Virus record (IMG/VR): IMGVR_UViG_3300001390_000007
Coordinates: 1 to 33,834 of that record
DNA: 33,834 nt
Source of the DNA: a virus
Reading direction: 5' to 3' (one strand)
Positions within the stretch are counted from its first letter, which is position 1, and each line of letters starts with the position of its first letter. This document shows positions 1 through 7,169 of this stretch, piece by piece. A program made the translations under genes and the position numbers. The notes beneath the pieces were generated by a model. The model saw only the letters and a program-made list of their open reading frames with translations, was not told where the DNA came from and searched no databases.

Positions 1-69
1 TTAGGAGCTGGTTTAGGAGCTGGTTTAGGAGCTGGTTTAGGAGCTGGTTTAGGAGCTGGTTTAGGAGCA
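1..69. repeat. 12-bp tandem repeat encoding the PAPK linker; genome opened here
   Basis: Five near-identical 12-bp units plus a partial sixth run from 1 to about 69. Two diverged units lie at 33808-33831, and the last three bases (33832-33834) complete a further unit with positions 1-9. The phase is kept perfectly across the junction. On the minus strand the units encode P-A-P-K, turning to P-T-P-K after the join. Because each unit is a multiple of three, copy number can vary without breaking the frame. An assembler would naturally open a circular contig at this place. Confidence 0.85.
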
Positions 70-176
70 GATATTGATGTAGTCCACCCCTGCCCAGCCC
101 AATATGAAACATCACCAGGCAACACCTTCATTGTCGTTCCTTTGTTCCCTTTGTAGTAAATAGTTTTAATCGCCAT
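1..176 (-). CDS. N-terminal part of 851-aa virion-associated protein (continues at 33834)
   Basis: The ATG at 174-176 follows an A/T-rich leader. The frame stays open to position 1, where the last codon is split, and it continues in frame from 33834 if the sequence is closed into a circle. These first 58 residues hold a small module with the motif GDVSYW-x3-QGW (residues about 21-31) followed by a P-A-P-K repeat linker. A second copy of the module (GDVSYW-x3-QGW) lies after the linker in the part at the other end of the window. That agreement is the main evidence that the ends are joined in nature. The exact number of linker repeats is uncertain, because assemblies collapse such repeats. Function is unknown; its place next to the 1418-aa internal protein suggests a virion or ejection protein. 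Confidence 0.8.
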   Translation of the reverse strand, partial: MAIKTIYYKGNKGTTMKVLPGDVSYWAGQGWTTSISAPKPAPKPAPKPAPKPAPKPAP

Positions 177-282
177 ATTGTTTTTATATTAAAAATTAAC
201 TTTTTATCTTTAATTTTTTTATTAAAATTTAAATTATTTATTTTTTTATTATCATCTTTGCTTATATCTTTTTTTAATTTTT

Positions 283-2145
283 CTATAATGTTTGATTATT
301 AACATTAATTGTGTTGCTTCCATTGTCTGTTATAGCCGTTGTGTTACCGTGGAGCTGATTATTCGTAACTACACAATAGTCTGAAGTAGCTGTTAACTCA
401 ATACCAATTCCACATTCTGTGACTGAATTGCCAACAACAGTTTCGTAATTTGCTGAAGTTATATAAATTCCTGCACCAACACACCTCCTAATAATATTAT
501 TAGAAATAATATTATTAAGTCCTCCAAATATTGTAGATATTCCAAAATAACCTTTGTTCCCTCCATCTATTTTATTGCCAGTAACAACATTATAATTCCC
601 GCTGATATTTATATAAATTGCTAATCCAGTACCTTCATTCTCTACGGGAGAAAAAACATTATCCTTTACTTCTCCATATCTACATCCACTATCTATAGAT
701 ATACTATATAAATAACCTGTTGTATTGCCATATCCAGTATGCTTAAAATTATTTTCGTTTATTTTAAAATTATGTGCGACTATCCAGAGACCTCCTGCTG
801 AAGCATATTCAAATGTATTTCTAATAAAACTGAACTCAAAATTATACCCTATGCTAGAATAAAAATGCCCATCACTAATACTCCCTGTTGTTTTTATAAT
901 ACAATCTCTTATTGTTATTTTGTCTGTATAATTAAAAATTAACACCCTTCCTGATGAATTTTTTAATGTAACATTTTCTATATGCAAATTGCTTTTTGGT
1001 CTAATTATTCTATATGAAAGACTAGCGCCACCAGTTCCGTAGAATTTTTCTTTTAATGTTATTTGCGTATCACTATCTACTGAACTAACATAATAATATT
1101 GCTCGTCTACAATTAATATGTCATTTGCTTGCACAATTCCAATCCACGTAGTAGCACTCCCAGTAATTATAGTAGATGCGTTTGTCGCAGTAATAGTATT
1201 TTGCGTAGTAATATTACCCCCTTCAAATGTAAGATTTACATCCAATACTACACCTGACGCACTTTCGCCAATAATAAACATATCTGACAACAATGTAATG
1301 GAAGTATTACTATAATTTCCATCTCTTATAAAAATTTTTGTCTTCCCTGCTGTTACAGCGGCAGACAATGAAGTATAATCTCCGTTTCCTGCTGCATCAA
1401 CAACGGTGTCATATAACTTTAAATTAGAAGTATTTGATTTGATTTTTAAACCAGAACCATCCCATTTCACATACTCTGTTTTATTACCAACAAAAAACTT
1501 TGCTTTATCCCCATCGCTATCATCCAGCCCAAGCATAAACCCGCCATCAACTTCCCAATTTAACCAATCGTATATCGCTAATGCAGTCTTGCCAGCGAGA
1601 TATGAGTCGCCAGTCCCAGCGGATACAGCCAACTCCAATGCCTTAGATGTTATTATCCCAGCGGTTAATTTATCAACAGCTAAATCCGCTATCTTAGCGT
1701 TATCAACCGCAAGATTATCTATCTTAGCATTAGTAATTGCGAGGTTGTCTATCTTAGCTGTAGTAACTGCAAGCCCTGCTATCTTGCCCGTAGCAACTGA
1801 TAAGTCGTCAAGTTTAGCTGTCTGAACGGCAAGGTCAACTATTTCAGCTGTATCTACTTGGTCTATTGTTGCCAACGCTCCTTGCCCCGCTATTAACGCG
1901 GCAGTTCCTTGGCTTGTTATAACATCAGCGTCTCCCAACACAGTCGCTCCGCTATCCTTTAAATCTGTTCCTGCTGTTGCCCCCACGGTAGCATTGTCAT
2001 CAGGCTTATCAATCCCGCCCACATTGCCCCAGTTTAAATCATTTATTTTTGACGGCGGATAATTGGGCGCGGGTTCATTGGCGGATTGATTATCCTGCGG
2101 TATGGGATAATAATTCCTTTCCATTTTTACAGGTGTTATTTTCAT
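283..2145 (-). CDS. Tailspike or tail fibre with right-handed beta-helix domain
   Basis: 620 residues. A short N-terminal region probably attaches to the tail. Residues about 97-165 form six or seven decapeptide repeats of the type V-x-x-A-K-I-x-D/N-L-A, as in slender trimeric fibre stalks. About residues 195-235 form a small domain with a WDGSGL-like turn. From about 245 a pectin-lyase-like beta-helix begins with VDAAGNGDYTSLSAAV, a signature shared with pectinesterase-type helices, and runs almost to the end in N/G/T-rich coils. A small beta domain (about 310-370) is inserted in the helix. Such proteins bind or cut surface polysaccharide; I cannot name catalytic residues. The start overlaps the end of the nozzle gene by 4 bp. 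It is probably the receptor-binding or depolymerase protein. Confidence 0.75.
   Translation of the reverse strand: MKITPVKMERNYYPIPQDNQSANEPAPNYPPSKINDLNWGNVGGIDKPDDNATVGATAGTDLKDSGATVLGDADVITSQGTAALIAGQGALATIDQVDTAEIVDLAVQTAKLDDLSVATGKIAGLAVTTAKIDNLAITNAKIDNLAVDNAKIADLAVDKLTAGIITSKALELAVSAGTGDSYLAGKTALAIYDWLNWEVDGGFMLGLDDSDGDKAKFFVGNKTEYVKWDGSGLKIKSNTSNLKLYDTVVDAAGNGDYTSLSAAVTAGKTKIFIRDGNYSNTSITLLSDMFIIGESASGVVLDVNLTFEGGNITTQNTITATNASTIITGSATTWIGIVQANDILIVDEQYYYVSSVDSDTQITLKEKFYGTGGASLSYRIIRPKSNLHIENVTLKNSSGRVLIFNYTDKITIRDCIIKTTGSISDGHFYSSIGYNFEFSFIRNTFEYASAGGLWIVAHNFKINENNFKHTGYGNTTGYLYSISIDSGCRYGEVKDNVFSPVENEGTGLAIYINISGNYNVVTGNKIDGGNKGYFGISTIFGGLNNIISNNIIRRCVGAGIYITSANYETVVGNSVTECGIGIELTATSDYCVVTNNQLHGNTTAITDNGSNTINVNNQTL
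1678..1857 (-). repeat. 30-bp repeats encoding decapeptide stalk of the tailspike
   Basis: Six consecutive 30-bp units encode V-x-x-A/G-K-I/L-x-D/G-L-A/S decapeptides. They are diverged at the DNA level, so this is a structural protein repeat rather than a recent expansion. Confidence 0.75.
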
Positions 2146-3593
2146 AATAATTTTACACTTCTTAATAACGGTGTTGTCGCTACTCCTGTTAACGATATTT
2201 TAATTTGTATCATTTCGGATGACGGTATCGCAGGAATGGTATTATGCGATAGCACCGCTCCTAAGCCCGAGAAGTCATAAGTCCCTATATCGGTAAAAGC
2301 GTCTCCTAAATTAGTCCTGTATGATATTTTAACGCCCTCATCCGCTGCCAAGTCTTGCGCTAATTGAAAAATTAATTGCGTGAACGTCTCTTCTTCCAAT
2401 AAACTGCCGATTGAATATAGCGGACTGATAAAATAACCGGAATAGCTTGAGGCGTATGCGGTATTATTTGTTTTATCAATCCCGTATGCGGTATCGTCCC
2501 GCCAGCCTGTTATAAGCTCGTCTCTAGTTATTCCCGCCAACGCTCCGATTTTAAGTATGGCCGAAGCTCCATAATTGCCTGTTGATATTCCGTGTTCAAG
2601 ATTAAGAATATTCCCCCGTGAACTTTCTTCCAAACTCCAAATTCCCATTCCGTCTATTAATCCAGACCCGCTTAATCCGAAAAACGGCTTGCCTTTATAG
2701 TTGATAATCGCCCCCGGATATGGCTCTATATATTTACCGCCGGTCAAATCAGCTATGTTGTCAGGCACCTGCCCTATCTTAACAGCGTTATATCCGTCTG
2801 TCTTATAAATTCCACCGCCGATGCCCGCCAGCACTATAATATAATTACCGATAGTGAGCATTGCGTTTATGCCGTGCTCGGCTATTGATATTGGTTTATT
2901 GAAACTGCTATCGCTCCTATTCCAAGGGAAAATATCGGCAACTCTAAAGTCGTAAATATCAGTTCCTTTCCAAGTCCCAATCATTAAATTGTTTCTCAAC
3001 TCTTCAAGGCATTTTATCCTGTATCCGGCAGGCAAATCAAGGGCTTGTTTCGTGAAAGTAAAAGTTGAGCCGGTGGCGGGGTCAAAGGTTGAGCCGGAAA
3101 CTTCTTCTATTGAAAAAATATAATTACCTGCTCCGCCGTATAGCATTCCGTCATTTTTTGATACAATCATCGGGTGCCATTTGCTGTCAGCGTCTATCGC
3201 CTGCCAATTATCAGTCCAAGCTGGTGTTCCAGACAATGGCCCATAGACATCAATATAGCTTGCTCTGGCGACGATTAGATAATCTTTCCATATTGCAAGC
3301 CCCTGCCCCTCTCCCGCTGTCGCCTCGCCTGAAACAACCGCCCAAGTGCCACCGCTGTCGGTTGATACATAAACAACCCCTGATAAATCAAGCCCGTAAA
3401 TAGTTGTCGGTGTTGCCGTGCTCTTAACAAACCACTGGATTAAATCAGTTACTGTCGTTGACGATTTTTTAACAAGCGGATTATTGAGTTTCGCCGCCCC
3501 CTGCTCGGAAATATCAATATTGCGAATATCTGCAAAGCCGGTAAATGGAGATCGTGATATTCCTGTTTTTGGAGCTTCTATTGTTATAGGCAT
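2142..3593 (-). CDS. Tail nozzle / DNA-stabilisation protein, beta-propeller-like
   Basis: I take the ATG at 3593 (483 aa) over the upstream ATG at 3644: it begins MPITIEAPK after the adaptor gene has stopped, while the longer start would overlap the adaptor by 44 bp. The protein is rich in repeated beta-strand motifs with Y/G/W pairs and contains a clean Asp-box, S-T-D-S-G-G-T-W, as found in propellers and sialidases. Size, fold style and place right after the adaptor resemble the P22 gp10 or T7 gp12 class of nozzle proteins in short-tailed phages. It would plug the portal channel and carry the spikes. The functional analogy is inference; the propeller character is seen in the sequence. Confidence 0.6.
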   Translation of the reverse strand: MPITIEAPKTGISRSPFTGFADIRNIDISEQGAAKLNNPLVKKSSTTVTDLIQWFVKSTATPTTIYGLDLSGVVYVSTDSGGTWAVVSGEATAGEGQGLAIWKDYLIVARASYIDVYGPLSGTPAWTDNWQAIDADSKWHPMIVSKNDGMLYGGAGNYIFSIEEVSGSTFDPATGSTFTFTKQALDLPAGYRIKCLEELRNNLMIGTWKGTDIYDFRVADIFPWNRSDSSFNKPISIAEHGINAMLTIGNYIIVLAGIGGGIYKTDGYNAVKIGQVPDNIADLTGGKYIEPYPGAIINYKGKPFFGLSGSGLIDGMGIWSLEESSRGNILNLEHGISTGNYGASAILKIGALAGITRDELITGWRDDTAYGIDKTNNTAYASSYSGYFISPLYSIGSLLEEETFTQLIFQLAQDLAADEGVKISYRTNLGDAFTDIGTYDFSGLGAVLSHNTIPAIPSSEMIQIKISLTGVATTPLLRSVKLL

Positions 3594-3600
3594 AAAAATA

Positions 3601-4311
3601 TTACTTATTATTTTCTTGAATAATCCCCAAAGCCGGTTTAACACCGTTTCTGCCGGCGAAATAAGAGGCGATATTTCTTTTATCTTCCATTATCAGCTGG
3701 GCGATACTTCCTGCTTGTCGCTTTCCTTTTTCAATTAAAAACGGCAAAGATGCCATTCTGCATAATGCCGTATGGTGGGTTATCGGAACACCTGGGACTT
3801 TGGTAGTGTCTGACGGAGTTAAATATAATGCCGGTCTGTTAAAATACGCTTTCAGTCCCGCTGTCCTGTTATAATCTGGCTTAGGAGTTAGATAAATATA
3901 GTCTCCGTATAAACAATAGCTTGCCGGCGTTCCGCTGTCGGTGTTGATATACCGCTCTTCAAAACTCTCCGGCAGGTCTGTTATAATCTCGGGAGTAAGC
4001 TCAAGCCCGTTCCCGTCGGTGTCTTCAATCTCAAGTTTAATCAACGATATTATGGTTTGGGTAAAATCGCTTAACTTATATCTATTAGTGCCTGAAACTA
4101 TATCTTGCGTATCAATCGGAGGAGATGATTGGTTAATATCGTCAAAATTCCACCCCTTGCCATTTTCAAAAGCTATGGAAAAATAATCATCAAGGGCGGA
4201 ATTAAATCTTCTCGTAATATCGTTCAAAGAATATACGGCGGTTGTCGCTCCACATATTGATAATATTTCCGAAACAATGTCTTGAGAATTAGCGTCTCCG
4301 TTATATTGCAT
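3601..4311 (-). CDS. Head-tail adaptor / connector protein
   Basis: 236 residues. It has an N-terminal helical part (ILSICG...LNDITRRFNSALDDY) and a middle section GTPASYCLYGDYIYLTPKPD. That second section is typical of phage adaptor proteins, which often carry a G-x-P-x-x-Y-x-L-x-G-x-x-I-x-L-x-P-x-P-D motif. The C-terminus is helical and basic. Adaptors of this class form a ring under the portal and join it to the tail nozzle. Gene order decoration, adaptor, nozzle supports this. No classic ribosome-binding site; the leader is A/T-only and ends AATATG-like. Alternative: another head-completion protein. Confidence 0.6.
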   Translation of the reverse strand: MQYNGDANSQDIVSEILSICGATTAVYSLNDITRRFNSALDDYFSIAFENGKGWNFDDINQSSPPIDTQDIVSGTNRYKLSDFTQTIISLIKLEIEDTDGNGLELTPEIITDLPESFEERYINTDSGTPASYCLYGDYIYLTPKPDYNRTAGLKAYFNRPALYLTPSDTTKVPGVPITHHTALCRMASLPFLIEKGKRQAGSIAQLIMEDKRNIASYFAGRNGVKPALGIIQENNK

Positions 4312-4347
4312 ATTTTTATTATTTTTAAATAATTAAATATTTATATC

Positions 4348-4370
4348 GCTCCCCCAAAAATAGAGGGAGC
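4348..4370 (-). other. GGGAGC hairpin between decoration and adaptor genes
   Basis: Perfect 6-bp arms GCTCCC (4348-4353) and GGGAGC (4365-4370) enclose 11 nt. No U-tract follows on the minus strand, so it is not a standard terminator. It shares the GGGAGC core with the longer hairpin at 4959-5032. Confidence 0.5.
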
Positions 4371-4384
4371 TGATAAACATTCAA

Positions 4385-4771
4385 TTAGGTTGAGCTTCCT
4401 TTAATAACGATAAAATTAATAACCAATGTTCCTGTTTCAGCCGTTGCCGCGTCAAGATTTGAAAGTGTAATCTTGAACGAACCTGCTCCGACCGCCGTTA
4501 CCGCGGCGACAGTGGCTACAACATTGCCGGAGGCGACATTTACTATAATGCCGTCAACCGCCGCCACTTCGCTGTTAGTTACTTCTAACGTAACTTCGGC
4601 GCCGGCTGCGATATTCTGGACAACAGTGGTAATCTGCCCCGCTCTCTTGTTGAGCGTTACGCCGGTGGTAGCCGATGTCGCCTGCGTGATTGTTCCGCCG
4701 TCGCTGACCTTAACGCCTGTTGCGGTTACCTGCCCGTTGAATGTAGGGTTTAACCCGTTTGGGACTGCCAT
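4385..4771 (-). CDS. Small beta-rich capsid decoration or cement-type protein
   Basis: 128 residues, rich in V, T, A and G, with no charged patches, reading as one immunoglobulin- or jelly-roll-like beta sandwich. The pattern ITTVVQNIAAGAEVTLEVTN followed by VVATVAAVTAVGAGSFKITLSN recalls small phage proteins usually encoded next to the major capsid gene. Two genes downstream of the capsid gene, it most likely decorates the capsid, though a minor tail role is possible. Start ATG at 4771 follows the short 57-aa gene by 4 bases, so the two are translated together. Confidence 0.55.
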   Translation of the reverse strand: MAVPNGLNPTFNGQVTATGVKVSDGGTITQATSATTGVTLNKRAGQITTVVQNIAAGAEVTLEVTNSEVAAVDGIIVNVASGNVVATVAAVTAVGAGSFKITLSNLDAATAETGTLVINFIVIKGSST

Positions 4772-4775
4772 AATT

Positions 4776-4949
4776 TTATTTCATTAACTCAAGTTTTGCT
4801 TTGAGCTCATCCCGTTTAGCTTCATACTTTACGGGATTTTGTTTTTTATAATTATTAATGAGAATTTCAAAATTCTTTTTCACTTCGCTTTTGCTTTCAA
4901 CTTTTGCCGGTTCCCTCTCATCAATTTTAACATCTACTACTTTCGCCAT
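4776..4949 (-). CDS. Small charged helical protein (57 aa) in capsid module
   Basis: The ATG at 4949 follows ATAAATAT, the usual A/T-rich leader in this genome, and the frame ends at 4776, four bases before the decoration gene. It encodes a Lys/Glu-rich helical peptide, MAKVVDVKIDEREPAKVESK at its start, with a likely amphipathic helix in the second half. I do not recognise it. Position between major capsid and decoration genes suggests a head-assembly accessory or a minor decoration peptide. It is real by context (tight spacing, proper start) but has no identifiable domain. Confidence 0.65.
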   Translation of the reverse strand: MAKVVDVKIDEREPAKVESKSEVKKNFEILINNYKKQNPVKYEAKRDELKAKLELMK

Positions 4950-4958
4950 ATATTTATG

Positions 4959-5032
4959 AGGGAGCGGTAGCGGGCTGACATTAATAACCAGTCGGTGGGA
5001 AGATTATTAACATCACCCCAATACCGCTCCCT
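4959..5032 (-). other. 11-bp stem-loop between major capsid gene and 57-aa gene
   Basis: Perfect 11-bp inverted repeat AGGGAGCGGTA (4959-4969) and TACCGCTCCCT (5022-5032) encloses 52 nt. The loop contains a weaker inner pairing GGTG (4994-4997) with CACC (5014-5017). It sits directly after the major capsid gene on the coding strand. It lacks a U-run, so mRNA protection or processing that favours capsid expression is more likely than termination. Confidence 0.6.
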
Positions 5033-5053
5033 ATACATTAAAAATGAATTAAA

Positions 5054-5908
5054 CTAAGCTAATGTTATATCAACAACCAAGGCTGTTTTAGGCGCCCAAA
5101 GTTTAAAGCCGATATAACCGTAGGTTACTATTTCTTTACCTGTCTTTCCGCTTACTCCTTTTTCCTCGTATTGTATTCCGCGCGGGAAAGCGTAGGTCGC
5201 TACATTCTTAATGCCGAATACTCTATGTCCGGCGTTAGTAACTGTCTTTGTCCCAAGAGTAGCGTCAACAAATGTCCCGGTTCTTTTGACATAAATATCA
5301 ACTCCGCCGTATGATTGGGAGAAACCATTATTAAGAGCCGCGTCAGCGAAAGAATAACCGTTAGTCATCTGTGCTTGAGTAATACCGCTTACATCGGTAT
5401 TTTCAATAACTAGGAAGTATCCTTTGCCAAGCCCTTGATAACCTGTCAAAGAGCCGGTCAAGTCAGCGATAATCTTGTCAACATTAGCTGGAGTGGTAAA
5501 CCCTCCGGTCGGAGTTGTATAAGCTCCGGTAGCATCCTCAGTTAGATTGTTTATCACATACTTATCAATCGCCTCTGCGACAGAATAAGCCTGCTCATTT
5601 GTCCTCGCGGAGAAAATATCAAACTTAGTTAAAACCTTTTCAAAGTCATAGATATGCTCTGAAACGATAAACTCGTCAGTTACTGTCAACCCGTCATCCG
5701 TAGTGGTAAAATTTGCCGGAGTATAATCCCCTGTTATTGCTTGAATGACAGTGGTCGGTTGAGAGCCGTAGGGGCTGTCAATATATCTTTCCTCGCTCCT
5801 GTTTACTTCACAAATCGCCTCAGCGACAAGTGCTTTGCGCAATAGTTGCGCTAATACACCCAAGCGATATTTCCGCCTATATGTATATGTTGAAATTGTA
5901 TTTGCCAT
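5054..5908 (-). CDS. Major capsid protein (HK97-fold type)
   Basis: 284 residues. It starts MANTISTYTYRRKYRLGVLAQ and contains an N-terminal helix region, a central alpha/beta domain (about 90-190: FDIFSARTNEQAYSVAEAID, then VDKIIADLTGSL) and a C-terminal beta-rich part ending GYIGFKLWAPKTALVVDITL. The terminal Y-G-x-x-G-x-K-x-W-x-P-x-x-A-L-V pattern is typical of short capsid proteins in podovirus-like phages. Identification also rests on order: portal, (186 aa), scaffold, this gene, decoration. The leader is structured: its start codon begins at the base of a 13-bp hairpin. The HK97 fold is inferred from family knowledge. Confidence 0.75.
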   Translation of the reverse strand: MANTISTYTYRRKYRLGVLAQLLRKALVAEAICEVNRSEERYIDSPYGSQPTTVIQAITGDYTPANFTTTDDGLTVTDEFIVSEHIYDFEKVLTKFDIFSARTNEQAYSVAEAIDKYVINNLTEDATGAYTTPTGGFTTPANVDKIIADLTGSLTGYQGLGKGYFLVIENTDVSGITQAQMTNGYSFADAALNNGFSQSYGGVDIYVKRTGTFVDATLGTKTVTNAGHRVFGIKNVATYAFPRGIQYEEKGVSGKTGKEIVTYGYIGFKLWAPKTALVVDITLA

Positions 5909-5976
5909 ATTTCTATATTATTATTAGTTAATTAAATACCGACTAATATAGAAATAAGAATGCTATCTGCCATTCT
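5908..5976 (-). promoter_or_regulatory. Structured leader of the major capsid gene (two hairpins, start codon involved)
   Basis: On the minus strand the capsid leader first forms a 6-bp hairpin (5971-5976 with 5957-5962, loop 8 nt). It then forms a perfect 13-bp stem from TAATATAGAAATA (5920-5908) and its complement (5956-5944), with a 23-nt loop. The second stem includes the first base of the capsid ATG and the whole sequence where a ribosome would land. This could hold translation off until something opens it, or stabilise the message 5' end. It is AT-rich, so stability is modest. Confidence 0.55.
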
Positions 5977-5982
5977 CCACCG

Positions 5983-6531
5983 CTATTTCTGTTTAACACC
6001 TAATTGAGCGTTAATCAAAGCTTGCATACTTTTATCATCATCAGGCAACTCGCCTGTTTTTTGCGCCCTGTTTAACAGCTCCGAGCCGGTGTCCGGCTTA
6101 ACCCCGCGTCTTCCGCTTTTTGTATTAGCGGCTGCGGCGGTTTCGCGCTCCTCCGCGCTTTCTCTAACAAGGGTTTTGATATAATTTGTTTTAACCGCTT
6201 CGGAGACCGTAATCCCCTTGAATTTAGCGTAGTCAACAACATCATCCACATTATCTATGTGGACATTAGCTTGTTGCAAAGCATATCCATCCTTGAAAGA
6301 AAGTTCGCCTGTTTGGCTGTCCCCACCTTTTTTAGCTTGCTTCTTGTAGAAGTTTTTTCCCTTCTCCATTTTTTCAAGCAAGTCTCTTTGTTTTTTCTTG
6401 CTTTGAATTGCAGAGAATTTATCCTTTTTAAGCTCAAGGATTTGTTCAACACGCTGGTCGTCTTCCTCAAGCTCAAATTCGGTTATAATCTCATTGCGAA
6501 GCTCTTGCTCCGTCTTTTTTTCTGGCTCCAT
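5983..6531 (-). CDS. Capsid scaffold protein
   Basis: 182 residues, very rich in K and E, with heptad-like helices in the first 80 residues (EQELRNEIITEFELEEDDQR, then KKDKFSAIQSKKKQRDLLEK). A more ordered middle follows, then a basic, disordered-looking tail. Highly charged, coiled-coil proteins encoded just upstream of the major capsid gene are typically internal scaffolds that are expelled during maturation. No protease gene is seen nearby. Start ATG at 6531 follows an A-rich leader without Shine-Dalgarno sequence. Confidence 0.7.
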   Translation of the reverse strand: MEPEKKTEQELRNEIITEFELEEDDQRVEQILELKKDKFSAIQSKKKQRDLLEKMEKGKNFYKKQAKKGGDSQTGELSFKDGYALQQANVHIDNVDDVVDYAKFKGITVSEAVKTNYIKTLVRESAEERETAAAANTKSGRRGVKPDTGSELLNRAQKTGELPDDDKSMQALINAQLGVKQK

Positions 6532-6540
6532 AATGTTTTT

Positions 6541-6584
6541 TTGGCTGTTTGCCTATCCACCGTTTATAGATTGGCTGTTTGCCT
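6541..6584. repeat. Two 14-bp direct copies of a mini-hairpin before the scaffold gene
   Basis: TTGGCTGTTTGCCT occurs at 6541-6554 and again at 6571-6584. Each copy contains a small inverted repeat GGC-TGTTT-GCC. They fill the short space between the 186-aa gene and the scaffold gene, and could be a protein or processing site. Confidence 0.6.
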
Positions 6585-6601
6585 GTATATAAATAAATAA
6601 A

Positions 6602-7162
6602 CTATTTAGCGCTATTAAGCTTCAATCTCTTAATCGTATCTTCCGCCGTCTCCTCTTTCTTGCCGGCTATAACGAGTAAGAAAGATAATTGATTTTCAAT
6701 GTGTTTAACGATGGCGTTCCTGGCAATCAAATTAATAAATGTATCTTCATTAACAGTCTTGACATCGGTCATTTCGTTAAACAATATTCTTTCTTTTAAT
6801 TCATTCGGTTTACCGCTTTTTAATTCTTCCACTTGCTGAACAAGATAATCAATCAATAACGCTCTTCCTTTAATGTATAATATGCAATCCTCCGCCAGTC
6901 TGTCTTTAAAATCTCCGTCAACCGCGCTCCATAAATCAGCGGTCAATCTCAATCTTTGCGTGCCGTCAATCTTCGGGCAAATAACTTTGTCAATCAAAGT
7001 TAAAGCGTCTTCATCTAAGCTCTTAAGAATATCTTGCTCTTCGCCTGATAATGGCAGTTGATAGAAACTTTTTCTAATCGCCATAATCTTAAATTCTTTT
7101 TCAGCGAATATCTTTTTCGCTAATGTAATTTCTTCATTTGTTAGAATTGTTGACTGTTCCAT
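6602..7162 (-). CDS. Unknown 186-aa protein between portal and scaffold
   Basis: Mostly helical and charged, with a low-complexity-free sequence. Features include an N-terminal EEITLAKKIFAEKEFKIMAI helix and a C-terminal segment NAIVKHIENQLSFLLVIAGK. I do not recognise a family. It lies 8 bases after the portal gene and shares its operon, so it is likely made with the head proteins. A capsid assembly, portal-binding or minor head role is possible. The ATG at 7162 has the usual AATATG context. Confidence 0.6.
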   Translation of the reverse strand: MEQSTILTNEEITLAKKIFAEKEFKIMAIRKSFYQLPLSGEEQDILKSLDEDALTLIDKVICPKIDGTQRLRLTADLWSAVDGDFKDRLAEDCILYIKGRALLIDYLVQQVEELKSGKPNELKERILFNEMTDVKTVNEDTFINLIARNAIVKHIENQLSFLLVIAGKKEETAEDTIKRLKLNSAK

Positions 7163-7169
7163 ATTTTAG

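Noticed and set aside
2142-3644. 500-aa reading of the nozzle gene from ATG 3644
   Set aside because: It would overlap the adaptor gene by 44 bp and adds a Leu/Phe/Lys stretch unlike the rest. The ATG at 3593 follows the adaptor stop directly.
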